From Saccharopolyspora erythraea (lineage in GTDB: Bacteria; Actinomycetota; Actinomycetes; Mycobacteriales; Pseudonocardiaceae), in NCBI RefSeq assembly GCF_018141105.1, contig NZ_CP054839.1, positions 4,464,001-4,528,000 of the forward strand: a stretch of DNA of 64,000 nucleotides, given 5' to 3'. Made by a program: the position numbers and the translations under genes. A model generated the notes under the pieces. It made no database searches. It saw only the letters and a program-made list of their open reading frames with translations, and was not told the origin of the DNA. This document shows positions 16,358 through 24,775 of the stretch, in pieces (the first letter of the stretch is position 1; every line of letters starts with the position of its first letter).

Positions 16358-17794
16358 GTGACCACGGCGCTGGAACTGCACAACGTCGTCGGAGGCGAGC
16401 GGGTGGGGACCCTGGCGGGCGATTCGCTGCCGCTGGTGGACCCCAGCACCGGCGAGGAGTTCGGGACTTCGCCGCTGACCAGGTGGATGGACGTCGATGC
16501 GGTGATGGGCGTCGCGGCGGCGGCGTTCGAGTCGTGGTCGCAGACCACGCCGCGGCGGCGCCAGCAGCTGCTGCTGCGCATCGCCGACGCGATGGAGGAG
16601 CGCTCCGAGGAGCTGGTGGCCGCCGAGTGCCGCAACACCGGCAAACCGCGGGCGGTGGTGCGCGACGACGAGCTGCCCACGGCGGTGGACCTGATCCGCT
16701 TCTACGCGGCGGCGGCCCGGGTGCAGGAGACCGGTGCGGCCGCCGAGTACCAGCCGTCGCGGACCTCCTTTGCCCGGCGCGAGCCGATCGGGGTCTGCGC
16801 GCAGGTCACCTCCTGGACCCACCCGCTGCTGCTGGCCGCGGCGAAGTTCGCGCCCGCGATCGCCGCGGGCAACACGGTGGTGCTCAAACCGGCCGAAACC
16901 ACGCCGCTGAGCTCGTCGCTGCTGGCCGACATCGCCTCGGAGGTGCTGCCACCGGGGGTGTTCAACCTGATCTGCGGAGACCGCGACAGCGGCCGGGCCA
17001 TGGTGGCCCACGAGGTGCCCGGGATGTTCTCGATCACCGGGACCGTGCGCTCGGGCATGGAGGTCGCCGGGTCGACCGCCGCCGACCTCAAGCGCGCGCA
17101 CCTGCAGCTGGGCGGCAAGGCGCCCGCGGTGGTGTTCGACGACGCCGACCTGGACCGCGCGGTGCGCGGCATCGCCGAGGCGGCCTTCGGCAACGCCGGG
17201 CAGAGCTGCACCGCGGCCAGCAGGGTCCTGGTCAGCGCCGACGTGCACGACGAGGTCGTGGAGCGGTTGTGCGAGCTCGCCGGTGCGATGCGCCCGGGGC
17301 CGCCGCAGGACCTGGACGCGGCTTTCGGGCCGCTCAACAGCCTCGGGCAGCTGGAGTCGGTGCAGGCGCACCTGGAGCGGCTGCCCGAGCACGCCCGGAT
17401 CGCCGCCGGTGGCCAGCGCAAGGGGGAGCGGGGCTACTTCTTCGAGGCCACCGTGGTCACCGGGGCCGAGCAGGACGACGAGCTGGTGCAGAACGAGGTG
17501 CTGGGGCCGCTGCTGACGGTGCAGAGCTTCGCCTCCGAGCAGGAGGCCCTCGAGCTGGCCAACGGGGTGCGCTACGGGCTGGTGGCCAGCGTGTGGACCC
17601 GCGACCACTCGCGGGCGATGCGGTTGTCGCGCAAGCTGCAGACGGGCACGGTGTGGATCAACACCCACCACCCCTTCACCGCGGAGATGCCGCACAGCGG
17701 TTTCAAGCACTCGGCCTCGGCGCGCGACTTCGGGCGCTACGGGCTGGAGGAGTACAGCCGGATCAAGCACGTCATGTCCTACGTGGAGGAATGA
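16358..17794 (+). CDS. Aldehyde-dehydrogenase-superfamily protein with altered catalytic residues
   Basis: GTG 16358 follows GGAGG at 16349-16353. The 478-residue chain has the full ALDH fold, closest in pattern to gamma-aminobutyraldehyde dehydrogenases (LGGKAPAVVFDDADLDRAV; GNAGQSCTAASRV; EEYSRIKHVMSY). The nucleophile Cys284 is present. The oxyanion-hole Asn of the usual PWNxP motif is Thr154 (SWTHP), and the general-base Glu of ELGGK is Gln250 (LQLGGK); the TGS loop is TGTVRSG. With both residues changed, ordinary dehydrogenase activity is doubtful, although the frame is intact. It follows the MFS gene by 103 bases and converges with a LysR gene 7 bases away. It could be a pseudoenzyme or a specialised acyl-transfer enzyme. 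Confidence 0.88.
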   Translation: MTTALELHNVVGGERVGTLAGDSLPLVDPSTGEEFGTSPLTRWMDVDAVMGVAAAAFESWSQTTPRRRQQLLLRIADAMEERSEELVAAECRNTGKPRAVVRDDELPTAVDLIRFYAAAARVQETGAAAEYQPSRTSFARREPIGVCAQVTSWTHPLLLAAAKFAPAIAAGNTVVLKPAETTPLSSSLLADIASEVLPPGVFNLICGDRDSGRAMVAHEVPGMFSITGTVRSGMEVAGSTAADLKRAHLQLGGKAPAVVFDDADLDRAVRGIAEAAFGNAGQSCTAASRVLVSADVHDEVVERLCELAGAMRPGPPQDLDAAFGPLNSLGQLESVQAHLERLPEHARIAAGGQRKGERGYFFEATVVTGAEQDDELVQNEVLGPLLTVQSFASEQEALELANGVRYGLVASVWTRDHSRAMRLSRKLQTGTVWINTHHPFTAEMPHSGFKHSASARDFGRYGLEEYSRIKHVMSYVEE

Positions 17795-17801
17795 CGGCCG
17801 G

Positions 17802-18701
17802 TCAGTCCGGGGTGCGCATCGCGATGGCCAGCAGCGCCGCGGCCGGGCCGGTCAGCCGCAGTCCCGAGCGCCACACGGCGTGCAGGGGGCGTCGCAGGTC
17901 GAGCCCGGTGACGCCGACCTCGGTGACCCGCTGCTCGGCCAGGTCGGTGCCCACCGCCAGGGTGCTCAGCACCGCGGGGCCCGCGCCGGCCACGACGGAG
18001 TTGCGCACCGCGGTGGTGGAGTGCAGCTCCAGCAGCGGTGCGACGGGGTCGGCGCCGGCTTCGGCCAGCGCGCGGTAGAGGGTCTCGCGGGTGCCCGACC
18101 CCTCCTCTCGGACGATGAGCGGCGTGGCGGCGAGCTCGACCGGGGTCAGGGGCCTGCGCAGCCGGGCCCAGGGGTGATCGGGCGGGACGACCACGACCAT
18201 CCGGTCGCGGGCGACGTGGCGGATCGAGACGCCCTCGGGTGCCAGGGGCGTCTCGATGAAGCCGAGGTCGGCGTGGCCGTGGCGGACCGCCTCGGCCACG
18301 GCCAGCGAGTTGGTGACGTCGAGCTCGAGGTGGGTCTCGGGCAGGGCGCGGCGCAGCCGGCTGATCCAGGCCGGGGCCAGGTACTCGGCGACGGTCATGC
18401 TCGCCGAGACCCGCAGGCGCGGCTCCTGCTGGGCGCGCAGGGCGCGCACGCCGTTCATCAGCCCGTCGACCTGCGCCAGGACCTGGCGGGCCCAGTCGGC
18501 GACGATGACTCCGGCGGGGGTGAGAGTGCAGCCCTGCCTGCTGCGTTCGACCAGTTCCAGCCCCAGTCCGCGTTCGAGGCTGCTGAGGCGTTTGCTCGCC
18601 GAGGGCTGGCTGACCCGCAGTTCGACCGCGGCCGCTCCGATGCTGCCGAGTTCGGCGACCAGCACCAGCAGGCGCAGCGATTCGGGATCGGGCGGGGTCA
18701 T
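17802..18701 (-). CDS. LysR-family transcriptional regulator
   Basis: 299 residues from ATG 18701 (MTPPDPESLRLLVLVAELGS). The N-terminal helix-turn-helix reads GSIGAAAVELRVSQPSASKRLSSLERGLGLEL. The C-terminal effector domain has the periplasmic-binding-protein-like pattern LRVSASMTVAEYLAPAWI, ADLGFIETPLAP and TPLIVREEGSGTRETLYRAL. It is divergent from a YeiH/UPF0324 membrane protein gene. LysR-YeiH pairs are common (for example YeiE-YeiH in enterobacteria) and usually indicate control of the transporter by this regulator. The sequence does not reveal the effector; sulfite or another oxoanion would fit the family. Confidence 0.93.
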   Translation of the reverse strand: MTPPDPESLRLLVLVAELGSIGAAAVELRVSQPSASKRLSSLERGLGLELVERSRQGCTLTPAGVIVADWARQVLAQVDGLMNGVRALRAQQEPRLRVSASMTVAEYLAPAWISRLRRALPETHLELDVTNSLAVAEAVRHGHADLGFIETPLAPEGVSIRHVARDRMVVVVPPDHPWARLRRPLTPVELAATPLIVREEGSGTRETLYRALAEAGADPVAPLLELHSTTAVRNSVVAGAGPAVLSTLAVGTDLAEQRVTEVGVTGLDLRRPLHAVWRSGLRLTGPAAALLAIAMRTPD

Positions 18702-18827
18702 GCCCCGAGGATAGGTCGCCGCGGGGACTGGGAACCGCCACGAGTGGTCGTCGGCATGCACTGCGGTTATGACGTCCTGCGCGGTCGACGGCTACGCGCG
18801 GCCGGTCATCGCGGTGAGGCTGGGTTC

Positions 18828-19835
18828 GTGGCTGGGACGTTGCAACACCGCGACGCGCTCGTGGAGGGCTCGTTGTGGCCGGGGCTGGCGCTCACCGGCG
18901 GCGGGGTGGCGCTGTCGCTGGCGCTGGCCGGGCTCGTGCCGTCGGTGAGCGCGTTGACCTCGGCGGTGGTGCTGGGCGTGGTCGCGGGCAACGTGCCCGG
19001 TGTGCCGGCGCGGGTGCGGCCCGGGCTGGCCTGGGCCACACGCAGGCTGCTGCGCGCGGGTGTCGTGCTGCTGGGGTTGCAACTGGCGGTGGGGCAAGTG
19101 CTCGGCCTGGGCGCGGGCACGGTGGTGGCGGTGGTGCTCGTCGTCGGGCTGACCTTCGCCGGGACGCTGGTGCTGGGGCGCTGGCTGGGGGTGTCGCGGG
19201 GGCTGTCGCTGCTGGTGGCGACCGGGTTCTCGATCTGCGGTGCCTCGGCGATCGCGGCGGTGGAGGGCGTGGTCGACCGCGAGGACGAGGACGTGGCATC
19301 CGCGGTGGCGCTGGTGACGGTGTTCGGCAGTGCCTCGATGGTGCTGCTCCCGCTGCTGGCCACCGCGACGGGCATGCCGCCGGCGGACTACGGGCGCATC
19401 GCCGGGGCCAGCGTGCACGAGGTCGCCCAGGTGGTGGCGGCGGCCTCGCCGATGGGTGCGGCGGCGGTGGCGGTGGCCGTCGTGGTCAAGCTGAGCCGGG
19501 TCGTGCTGCTCGCACCGCTGGTGGCGGGGGTCAGCCTCGTGCGGCGCCGCGCGGCGGGCCAGGCCGCCGGCACGCGTCCGCCGCTGGTGCCCCTGTTCGT
19601 CGTCGGGTTCCTGGCCGCGGTGGCGGTGCGCAGCATCGGGATGGTTCCCGAGCCGGTGCTCGACGTGGCCCGGCAGGTGACGACGGTGCTGCTGGCCGGC
19701 GCGCTGTTCGCGCTGGGCAGCGCGGTGCGGTTGCGCGCGCTGCTGCGCACCGGGCCGCGGGCCTTCGCGCTGGGCGCGTGCTCGACCGCACTGGTCACCG
19801 CGGTCGCGCTGGCGAGCATGTTCGCGCTGACCTGA
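18828..19835 (+). CDS. YeiH/UPF0324-family membrane protein (putative sulfate-type exporter)
   Basis: About 335 residues with ten or so hydrophobic helices. Family blocks are VVLGVVAGNVPG, RRLLRAGVVLLGLQL, GRWLGVSRGLSLLVATGFSICGASAIAAVEGVVD (the most conserved segment), VFGSASMVLLPLL, GASVHEVAQVVAA and KLSRVVLLAPLVAG. The start is not certain: GTG 18828 has a GTGAGG about 8 bases upstream, but ATG 18756 and GTG 18861 are in the same frame. YeiH proteins are predicted exporters of sulfate or organosulfur compounds; direct evidence is sparse. The divergent LysR gene is the probable regulator. Confidence 0.88.
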   Translation: MAGTLQHRDALVEGSLWPGLALTGGGVALSLALAGLVPSVSALTSAVVLGVVAGNVPGVPARVRPGLAWATRRLLRAGVVLLGLQLAVGQVLGLGAGTVVAVVLVVGLTFAGTLVLGRWLGVSRGLSLLVATGFSICGASAIAAVEGVVDREDEDVASAVALVTVFGSASMVLLPLLATATGMPPADYGRIAGASVHEVAQVVAAASPMGAAAVAVAVVVKLSRVVLLAPLVAGVSLVRRRAAGQAAGTRPPLVPLFVVGFLAAVAVRSIGMVPEPVLDVARQVTTVLLAGALFALGSAVRLRALLRTGPRAFALGACSTALVTAVALASMFALT

Positions 19836-19868
19836 ACGCGGTGCCCAGGTCAGCGCGGCGGTGATGGC

Positions 19869-21272
19869 TCAGCGGGCCGGGCGGCTCCACGGCCGGGCCT
19901 GCTCGAAGGCCCGGGCCGCCCGCAGCACACGCGCGTCGGAGTGGCGCGGCCCGACGATCTGCAACCCGATGGGCAGGCCCTCGGAGGTGAAGCCGCACGG
20001 GACGCTGGCGGCGGGCTGCTGGGTCATGTTGAACGGATAGGTCAACGGCGTCCAGCTCGTCCAGCGCGGCTGCGGCCACCCCGACGGCACCTCCACACCC
20101 GCCTCGAACGGCGGGATCGGCACCGTGGCGGTCAGCAGCAGGTCGTAGGTGTCGTGGAAGGCGCCCATGCGCTGGCCGAGCAGCATGCGGGTGTTGGTGG
20201 CCTCCAGGTAGTCCTGCGCCGAGTAGGTCAGCCCCTGGCGGACGATCTCGTGCAGACCCGGGTCGAGCAGTTCGCGCTGCTCGGCGGTGAGGTGCTCGAC
20301 GGACTTGGCCGCCCCGGAGAACCACAGGACGTGGAAGTCCTCCACCGGGTCGGTGATGCCCGGATCGGCGTCCTCGACGATGGCGCCCAGGTCGGTGAAG
20401 ACCTTCGCCGCGGCCGACACCGACTTGGCGATCTCGGGGTCCAGGGTGGCGAAGCCGAGCCCGGGGCTCAGCGCGATGCGCAGACCGCGCACCCCGTCGT
20501 CGAGGCCGTCCAGGAACGAGGTGGTCATCGGCTGCAGCGCCGACCAGTCGCGGCTGTCCGGCTCGGACAGCACGTCCATCATCAGCGCGGTCTCGGCCAC
20601 CGTCGTGGTCATCGGACCCGCGTGGGCCATCGTGCCGTACGGGCTGGCGGGGAAGTGCGGCACGCGGCCGTAGGTGGGCTTGATCGTGAAGATCCCGCAG
20701 AAGGAGGCCGGGATGCGCACCGAGCCCCCGCCGTCGGTGCCGATGGCCAGCGGCGCCATGCCCAGCGCGACCGCCGCCGCAGCGCCGCCGCTGGAGCCGC
20801 CCGGGGTGCGGGTGGTGTCCCACGGGTTGCGCGTGATGCCGTCGAGGGTGTTGTCGGTGACGCCTTTCCACGCCAGCTCCGGGGTGGTGGTCTTGCCGAC
20901 GAACACCGCGTTGTGCTCGCGCAGCCGCGCCACCGTCGGGGCGTCGACGCTCCAGCGCTGGTCGGGGTCGACGGTGCGGGAGCCGCGCAGCGTCGGCCAG
21001 TCCCGGGTGAGGAAGATGTCCTTGATGGAGGCCGGAACACCGTCGAGCCTGCCGACCGGCTCACCGCGCTGCCAGCGCCGCTCGGAGGCGCGCGCCTGCT
21101 CCAGCGCGCGGTCGGCGTCGACCAGGCAGAAGGCGTTGACCGGGCCGTCGGCCTCGTCGATGCGGCGCAGGGTGGCTTCGGTCGCCTCCACCGGCGACAG
21201 CTCGCCGGTGGCGTAGGAGGCCAGCATCTCGGTGGCGGTGAGGTCGGCTGCTGTCCGGGTGGTGTTGACCAT
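19869..21272 (-). CDS. Amidase-signature (GatA-type) hydrolase
   Basis: 467 residues from ATG 21272; this ATG shares one base with the stop of the upstream dehydrogenase gene (TGATG), so translation is coupled. The amidase signature is complete: catalytic Lys in VPASIKDIF, cis-Ser in [16 protein letters not shown], and the nucleophile Ser in [16 protein letters not shown]. The length matches stand-alone amidases rather than a GatCAB subunit, and there is no gatC or gatB nearby. It would hydrolyse an amide or ureido compound in the cytoplasm. Being second in the minus-strand arm of the DUF3830 regulon, it probably releases ammonia from the pathway substrate. Confidence 0.93.
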   Translation of the reverse strand: MVNTTRTAADLTATEMLASYATGELSPVEATEATLRRIDEADGPVNAFCLVDADRALEQARASERRWQRGEPVGRLDGVPASIKDIFLTRDWPTLRGSRTVDPDQRWSVDAPTVARLREHNAVFVGKTTTPELAWKGVTDNTLDGITRNPWDTTRTPGGSSGGAAAAVALGMAPLAIGTDGGGSVRIPASFCGIFTIKPTYGRVPHFPASPYGTMAHAGPMTTTVAETALMMDVLSEPDSRDWSALQPMTTSFLDGLDDGVRGLRIALSPGLGFATLDPEIAKSVSAAAKVFTDLGAIVEDADPGITDPVEDFHVLWFSGAAKSVEHLTAEQRELLDPGLHEIVRQGLTYSAQDYLEATNTRMLLGQRMGAFHDTYDLLLTATVPIPPFEAGVEVPSGWPQPRWTSWTPLTYPFNMTQQPAASVPCGFTSEGLPIGLQIVGPRHSDARVLRAARAFEQARPWSRPAR

Positions 21273-22249
21273 CAGTTGCGCTCCGATCCGCTGACGTAGC
21301 CGCGTTGTTTGTCCACGACGTTGCGCAGCTGCCCGCCCTCGGTGTAGCCGCGCAGGTTGCTCAGGAACAGGTGCACGAGCTCGTCGGTCCAGCCCACCGT
21401 GTCGCCGGACATGTGCGGTGAGACCAGCACGTTGGGCATCTCCCACAGCGGGGAGGACTCCGGCAGCGGCTCGGTCTCGAAGACGTCCAGCGCGGCGCCT
21501 GCCAGCCGCTTGTCCTGCAGCGCCCGCACCAGGTCGTCCTGCACGACCAGCTCACCGCGGCCGACGTTGATCAGGCGCGCGGTCGGCTTGAACCGGGCCA
21601 GCGCGTCGGCGTCGATCAGGCCGTTGGTCTGCTCGGTCAGGGGAGCGGCGAGCACGACGTAGTCGAACTCGCCGAGCACCCCGGCCAGCTCGGAGGAGGC
21701 GTGCACGTCGCCGAAGTCGGGGTCCCCGCTGCGGGCAACCCGGCCCGCGCCGCTGACGGCCATGCCCGCGGCGCCCAGCAGCCCGGCGATCGTGCGCCCG
21801 ATCGGCCCGGTGCCCACGACCAGGACCTTCTTGTCCTCGATGCGCTCGGTCTCGCGGTGCTGCCAGTGCTCGCGGTCCTGGAAGCGGACGCTGGTGTGCA
21901 GGTCCTTGGCGAACGACAGCACCGCGCCCAGCACGTACTCGGCCATCGGGCGGTCGAAGACGCCGCGGGAGTTGGTGAGCACGACATCGGAGTCCAGCAT
22001 CTCGGGGAACAGCAGCCGGTCGACCCCGGCGCTGGCGGCGTGGATCCAGCGCAGCGAGTCCGCGGCAGGCCAGGCCTCCCGCACCGCGTCGGAGCGGAAG
22101 TTCCAGACGAACATCACGTCGGCGCCCGGCAGCGCGTCGGCGAGTTGCTCCCCGGTGGCGTAGCGGACCTCGGCGACCCGCTCGATCTCGGACGTCGCGG
22201 ACGGAGTCGTGCCGCCGTGCAGGACGACGACGGTGGGTTGCTTGGTCAT
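21272..22249 (-). CDS. D-isomer-specific 2-hydroxyacid dehydrogenase family protein
   Basis: 325 residues from ATG 22249. The Rossmann loop is VLVVGTGPIGRTIAGLLGAAG (about residues 142-161). Catalytic residues of the family are visible: Arg in NVGRGELV, Glu in FETEPLP, and His in VSPHMSGDT. The catalytic domain starts with VVVLHGGTTPS and includes RWIHAASAGVD and LTNSRGVFDRPMAEYVLG. It would interconvert a 2-hydroxyacid and 2-oxoacid with NAD(P)H. It is the first gene of the minus-strand arm of the DUF3830 regulon, with a TTGACA/TAGCGT promoter overlapping the shared operator about 90 bases upstream. Confidence 0.93.
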   Translation of the reverse strand: MTKQPTVVVLHGGTTPSATSEIERVAEVRYATGEQLADALPGADVMFVWNFRSDAVREAWPAADSLRWIHAASAGVDRLLFPEMLDSDVVLTNSRGVFDRPMAEYVLGAVLSFAKDLHTSVRFQDREHWQHRETERIEDKKVLVVGTGPIGRTIAGLLGAAGMAVSGAGRVARSGDPDFGDVHASSELAGVLGEFDYVVLAAPLTEQTNGLIDADALARFKPTARLINVGRGELVVQDDLVRALQDKRLAGAALDVFETEPLPESSPLWEMPNVLVSPHMSGDTVGWTDELVHLFLSNLRGYTEGGQLRNVVDKQRGYVSGSERN

Positions 22250-22331
22250 GACCTGCCTTGGAGGGAATGAGGGGTTGTTCGGTGCCGAGATCGCTGTAAC
22301 ACGAATGCAAGAACAAGCGCCGGAGGAAGCA

Positions 22332-22371
22332 TTGACACGCTATGAAGCACTCGTAGGATTGTCAACAATCC
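22332..22371. promoter_or_regulatory. Divergent promoters with shared operator site 1 (GGATTGT-CA-ACAATCC)
   Basis: The operator is a perfect inverted repeat with 7-base arms, GGATTGT and ACAATCC, around CA (22356-22371). On the plus strand TTGACA (22332-22337), 16 bases and TAGGAT (22354-22359) form a promoter for the DUF3830 gene, and the operator covers its -10. On the minus strand TTGACA (22360-22365), 17 bases and TAGCGT (22337-22342) form a promoter for the dehydrogenase-amidase pair, and the operator covers its -35. One bound repressor could shut both arms. The same ATTGTCAACAAT core recurs at 23827 and 27345. Confidence 0.75.
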
Positions 22372-22503
22372 GCGGGTGCGCCGGCCGGCGGGTCGGCCCG
22401 GTCGCGACCGGCGCCGTCCTGGCTCGAGTGGCGTGACGGGCCGGGACCCGCCGGTGGCAACGCAGTTCATCTTCCAAGCCCCTCACGCGAAACGGACTTC
22501 ACG

Positions 22504-22998
22504 ATGCCCAGGTACATGTCGATCACGCTGGAGAAGCGCGGTGTCTCCTGCGTGGCCGAGCTGCTGGACAAGGACGCCCCGCGCACCTGCGAGGCGGTGT
22601 GGCAGGCGCTGCCGCAGGCGGGGCCGGTGCACCACGCCAAGTACGCGCGCAACGAGATCTACACGATGGTGCCGCACTTCGCCGACCGGGAACCCGGGCA
22701 GGAGAACCCGACGGTGACCCCGATCCCCGGCGACGTCGTGTACTTCTCCTTCCACGGCGGCATGCTCGACCGGGAGTTCAAGGAGGAGAAGAACATCCAC
22801 GAGCTGCCCGGCGTGATCGACCTGGCCATCTTCTACGGGCGCAACAACCTGCTGCTCAACGGCGACGTCGGCTGGGTGCCCGGCAACGTCTACGCCACCA
22901 TCGTGGAGGGCCTGGACCGGATGGCCGAGGCGTGCAACGACATCTGGCGCTCGGGCAGCGTCGGCGAGCGTCTCGTCTACGAACGCCACGCCGGTTGA
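22504..22998 (+). CDS. DUF3830-family protein (cyclophilin-like fold)
   Basis: 164 residues from ATG 22504 (MPRYMSITLEKRGVSCVAEL). The sequence has the family blocks LLDKDAPRTCEAVWQALP, HHAKYARNEIYTMVP, PGDVVYFSFHGG and IDLAIFYGRNNLLLNGDVGWVPGN. Members have a cyclophilin-like beta barrel, but no residues of a proline isomerase site are evident, and the biochemical role is unknown. It is the first gene of the plus-strand arm of the regulon and is followed after 13 bases by an Asp/Glu-racemase-superfamily gene. That repeated company suggests it binds or processes the same small carboxylate. Confidence 0.88.
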   Translation: MPRYMSITLEKRGVSCVAELLDKDAPRTCEAVWQALPQAGPVHHAKYARNEIYTMVPHFADREPGQENPTVTPIPGDVVYFSFHGGMLDREFKEEKNIHELPGVIDLAIFYGRNNLLLNGDVGWVPGNVYATIVEGLDRMAEACNDIWRSGSVGERLVYERHAG

Positions 22999-23011
22999 CG
23001 GGGAGAGACGG

Positions 23012-23770
23012 ATGCCGCCTGACTTCCTCGGGGCGGTGCTGGGGCCGGAGCCGCAGCGCGGCGTCGGCCTGATCGTTCCGTTCGACCTCGCACTCGACCG
23101 CGAGCTGTGGCGCTGGGTACCCGCCAGCGTCTCGCTCTACCTGACCAGGACGCCGTTCGTGCCCGTTCCGGTCACGGTGGAGATGGCCAACCTGGTCAGC
23201 GACGAGGCCGCGGTGCACAGCGCCACCCGCGACCTGCTGGTGCCCGAGCCGGAGGTGGTGGCCTACGCCTGCACCTCGGGCAGCTTCGTCAACGGCGCCA
23301 CCGGCGAGCGCGCGCTGATCGAGGTCATGCAGGAGGCCGGGGCGCCCGCGGCGGTCACCACCGCGGGCGCGCTGGTGCAGGCCCTGGAGACGCTCGGGGT
23401 GGGCCGGGTCGCGGTCGCCACGCCGTACGTGGCGGCGGTGACCGAGCGGCTGCACACCTACCTCGACGAGCACGGGGTCGAGGTGGTCACCAGCGTCGGC
23501 CTCGGCCTGCAGGAGCAGATCTGGAAGGTCGGCTACCGGCAGGTGATCGACATCGTGCGCTCGGCCGACCGCCCCGAGGCCGAGGCGATGTTCATCAGCT
23601 GCACCAACCTGCCCACCTACGACATCATCGGCCCGCTGGAGGCCGAGCTGGGCAAACCGGTCCTCACCGCCAACCAGGTCACGATCTGGGCGGCGCTGCG
23701 GGCCATGGGTCTGCAGGCGGTCGCGCCGGAGCAGCGGCTGGTGCAGGCCGTCGACCTGCCCGCCGCGTGA
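23012..23770 (+). CDS. Asp/Glu racemase superfamily protein (arylmalonate decarboxylase / maleate isomerase type), two-Cys form
   Basis: 252 residues from ATG 23012, 13 bases after the DUF3830 stop, so co-transcribed. The two superfamily cysteines are present: Cys87 in YACTSGSF and Cys197 in FISCTNLPTYD, as in maleate cis-trans isomerase and racemases. The block KPVLTANQVTIWAALRAMG near the C terminus is typical of the AMDase/maleate-isomerase branch. It likely acts on a dicarboxylate or substituted malonate through cysteine chemistry without cofactor. Decarboxylation, cis-trans isomerisation and racemisation are all possible. The next gene encodes a paralogue lacking the second cysteine. Confidence 0.88.
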   Translation: MPPDFLGAVLGPEPQRGVGLIVPFDLALDRELWRWVPASVSLYLTRTPFVPVPVTVEMANLVSDEAAVHSATRDLLVPEPEVVAYACTSGSFVNGATGERALIEVMQEAGAPAAVTTAGALVQALETLGVGRVAVATPYVAAVTERLHTYLDEHGVEVVTSVGLGLQEQIWKVGYRQVIDIVRSADRPEAEAMFISCTNLPTYDIIGPLEAELGKPVLTANQVTIWAALRAMGLQAVAPEQRLVQAVDLPAA

Positions 23771-23799
23771 CGATCGCGTCACGAATGCACATGCACGAA

Positions 23800-23838
23800 A
23801 CGGTCCGCAGCGGACCGTGCGGTAACATTGTCAACAAT
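23800..23838. promoter_or_regulatory. Operator site 2 (ATTGTCAACAAT) and an adjacent perfect 8-bp hairpin
   Basis: ATTGTCAACAAT lies at 23827-23838 in the 220-base gap before the second racemase-superfamily gene, overlapping a TAACAT (23823-23828) that could be a -10. Just upstream, ACGGTCCG-cag-CGGACCGT (23800-23818) is a perfect inverted repeat that could be a terminator for the first segment of the operon or another protein site. No convincing -35 is visible. Confidence 0.65.
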
Positions 23839-23990
23839 CGACCGATGATCGGCGGGCCGGGTGCCGCCCGGGTCCGCTCATCGGGGTTGAGGTGCCGACC
23901 GCCGTCCGCCGAACGCCGTTGCCCGCACCCGCGGGTCCGAGCACATCCGGTGGCCCCGGCCACCGGCGACGACGAAGGATGGAGCCCCCG

Positions 23991-24761
23991 GTGTCGCACA
24001 CCGCAGGAATCCTGTACCCCGGATACAGCGCCGAAGACGACTACCCGACCCTGGAGGGCCTGCTCGGCGGAGGCGTGCGCCTCCCGCTGGTGCACACCCT
24101 CATGCGCGAGGACGCCCACCGCGTCGACGCCCTGCTGGACGTCGGCTCGGAGGACGTGCTCTCCGAAGGGGCAGGCAAGCTGCTCGAACACGAGGTGCAG
24201 TCGGTGATCTGGGCCTGCACCAGCGGCAGCTTCGTCTTCGGCTGGGACGGCGCGCGCGACCAGGTGGAGAAGCTGCAGGCCGTCACCGGCCTGCCGACCT
24301 CCAGCACCTCGTTCGCGTTCGTGCACGCCGCGGCCCGCCTCGGACTGCGGCGGGTGGCGGTGGCCGCGACCTACCCGGCCGACGTGGCCGAGCGGTTCGT
24401 GGAGTTCCTGCACGTGGCCGGCATCGAGGTGGTCCGGCTCTCCAGCCGGGGCATCATCACCGCCGCCGAGGTCGGCACCCTGGGTCGCGAGCAGGTGCTG
24501 GAGTTCGCCGCGGCCAACGACGACGACCGCGCGCAGGCGCTGCTGATGCCCGACACCGCGCTGCACAGCGTGGCGTGGCTGGACGAGCTGGAGCAGCGGC
24601 TCGGCAAGACGGTGCTCACCGCCAACCAGGTCAGCGCGTGGGAAGGGCTGCGCCTGGCCGGGGACCGCGCGGCCCGAGAAGGATTGGGAACCCTGTTCCG
24701 GCAGGCACCGGCGCAGGCTGGAGAGAAAGAGGGAGGGGAACGCGGCAGTTCCCCGAACTGA
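23991..24761 (+). CDS. Asp/Glu racemase superfamily protein, paralogue with Cys-to-Asp change
   Basis: 256 residues from GTG 23991 (VSHTAGILYPGY), chosen because GGATGGAG lies 6 bases upstream; ATG 23979 is in frame too. It aligns with the preceding gene over its whole length, for example WACTSGSFVFG and KTVLTANQVSAWEGLRLAG. Cys76 is kept, but the second active-site cysteine is replaced by Asp188 (LLMPDTALHS against FISCTNLPTY). The start DDYPTLEGLL is like the AMDase family. Its tail has about 30 extra, charged residues. It is followed 14 bases later by the GntR gene. A single-Cys member could be a decarboxylase-like enzyme or a non-catalytic partner of the first protein. Confidence 0.87.
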   Translation: MSHTAGILYPGYSAEDDYPTLEGLLGGGVRLPLVHTLMREDAHRVDALLDVGSEDVLSEGAGKLLEHEVQSVIWACTSGSFVFGWDGARDQVEKLQAVTGLPTSSTSFAFVHAAARLGLRRVAVAATYPADVAERFVEFLHVAGIEVVRLSSRGIITAAEVGTLGREQVLEFAAANDDDRAQALLMPDTALHSVAWLDELEQRLGKTVLTANQVSAWEGLRLAGDRAAREGLGTLFRQAPAQAGEKEGGERGSSPN

Positions 24762-24775
24762 GGAGATGGTGTGTC

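Noticed and set aside
14650-16680. Long minus-strand frame opposite the MFS gene
   Set aside because: Low-complexity His/Gln/Arg-rich translation typical of antisense high-GC frames; no motif.
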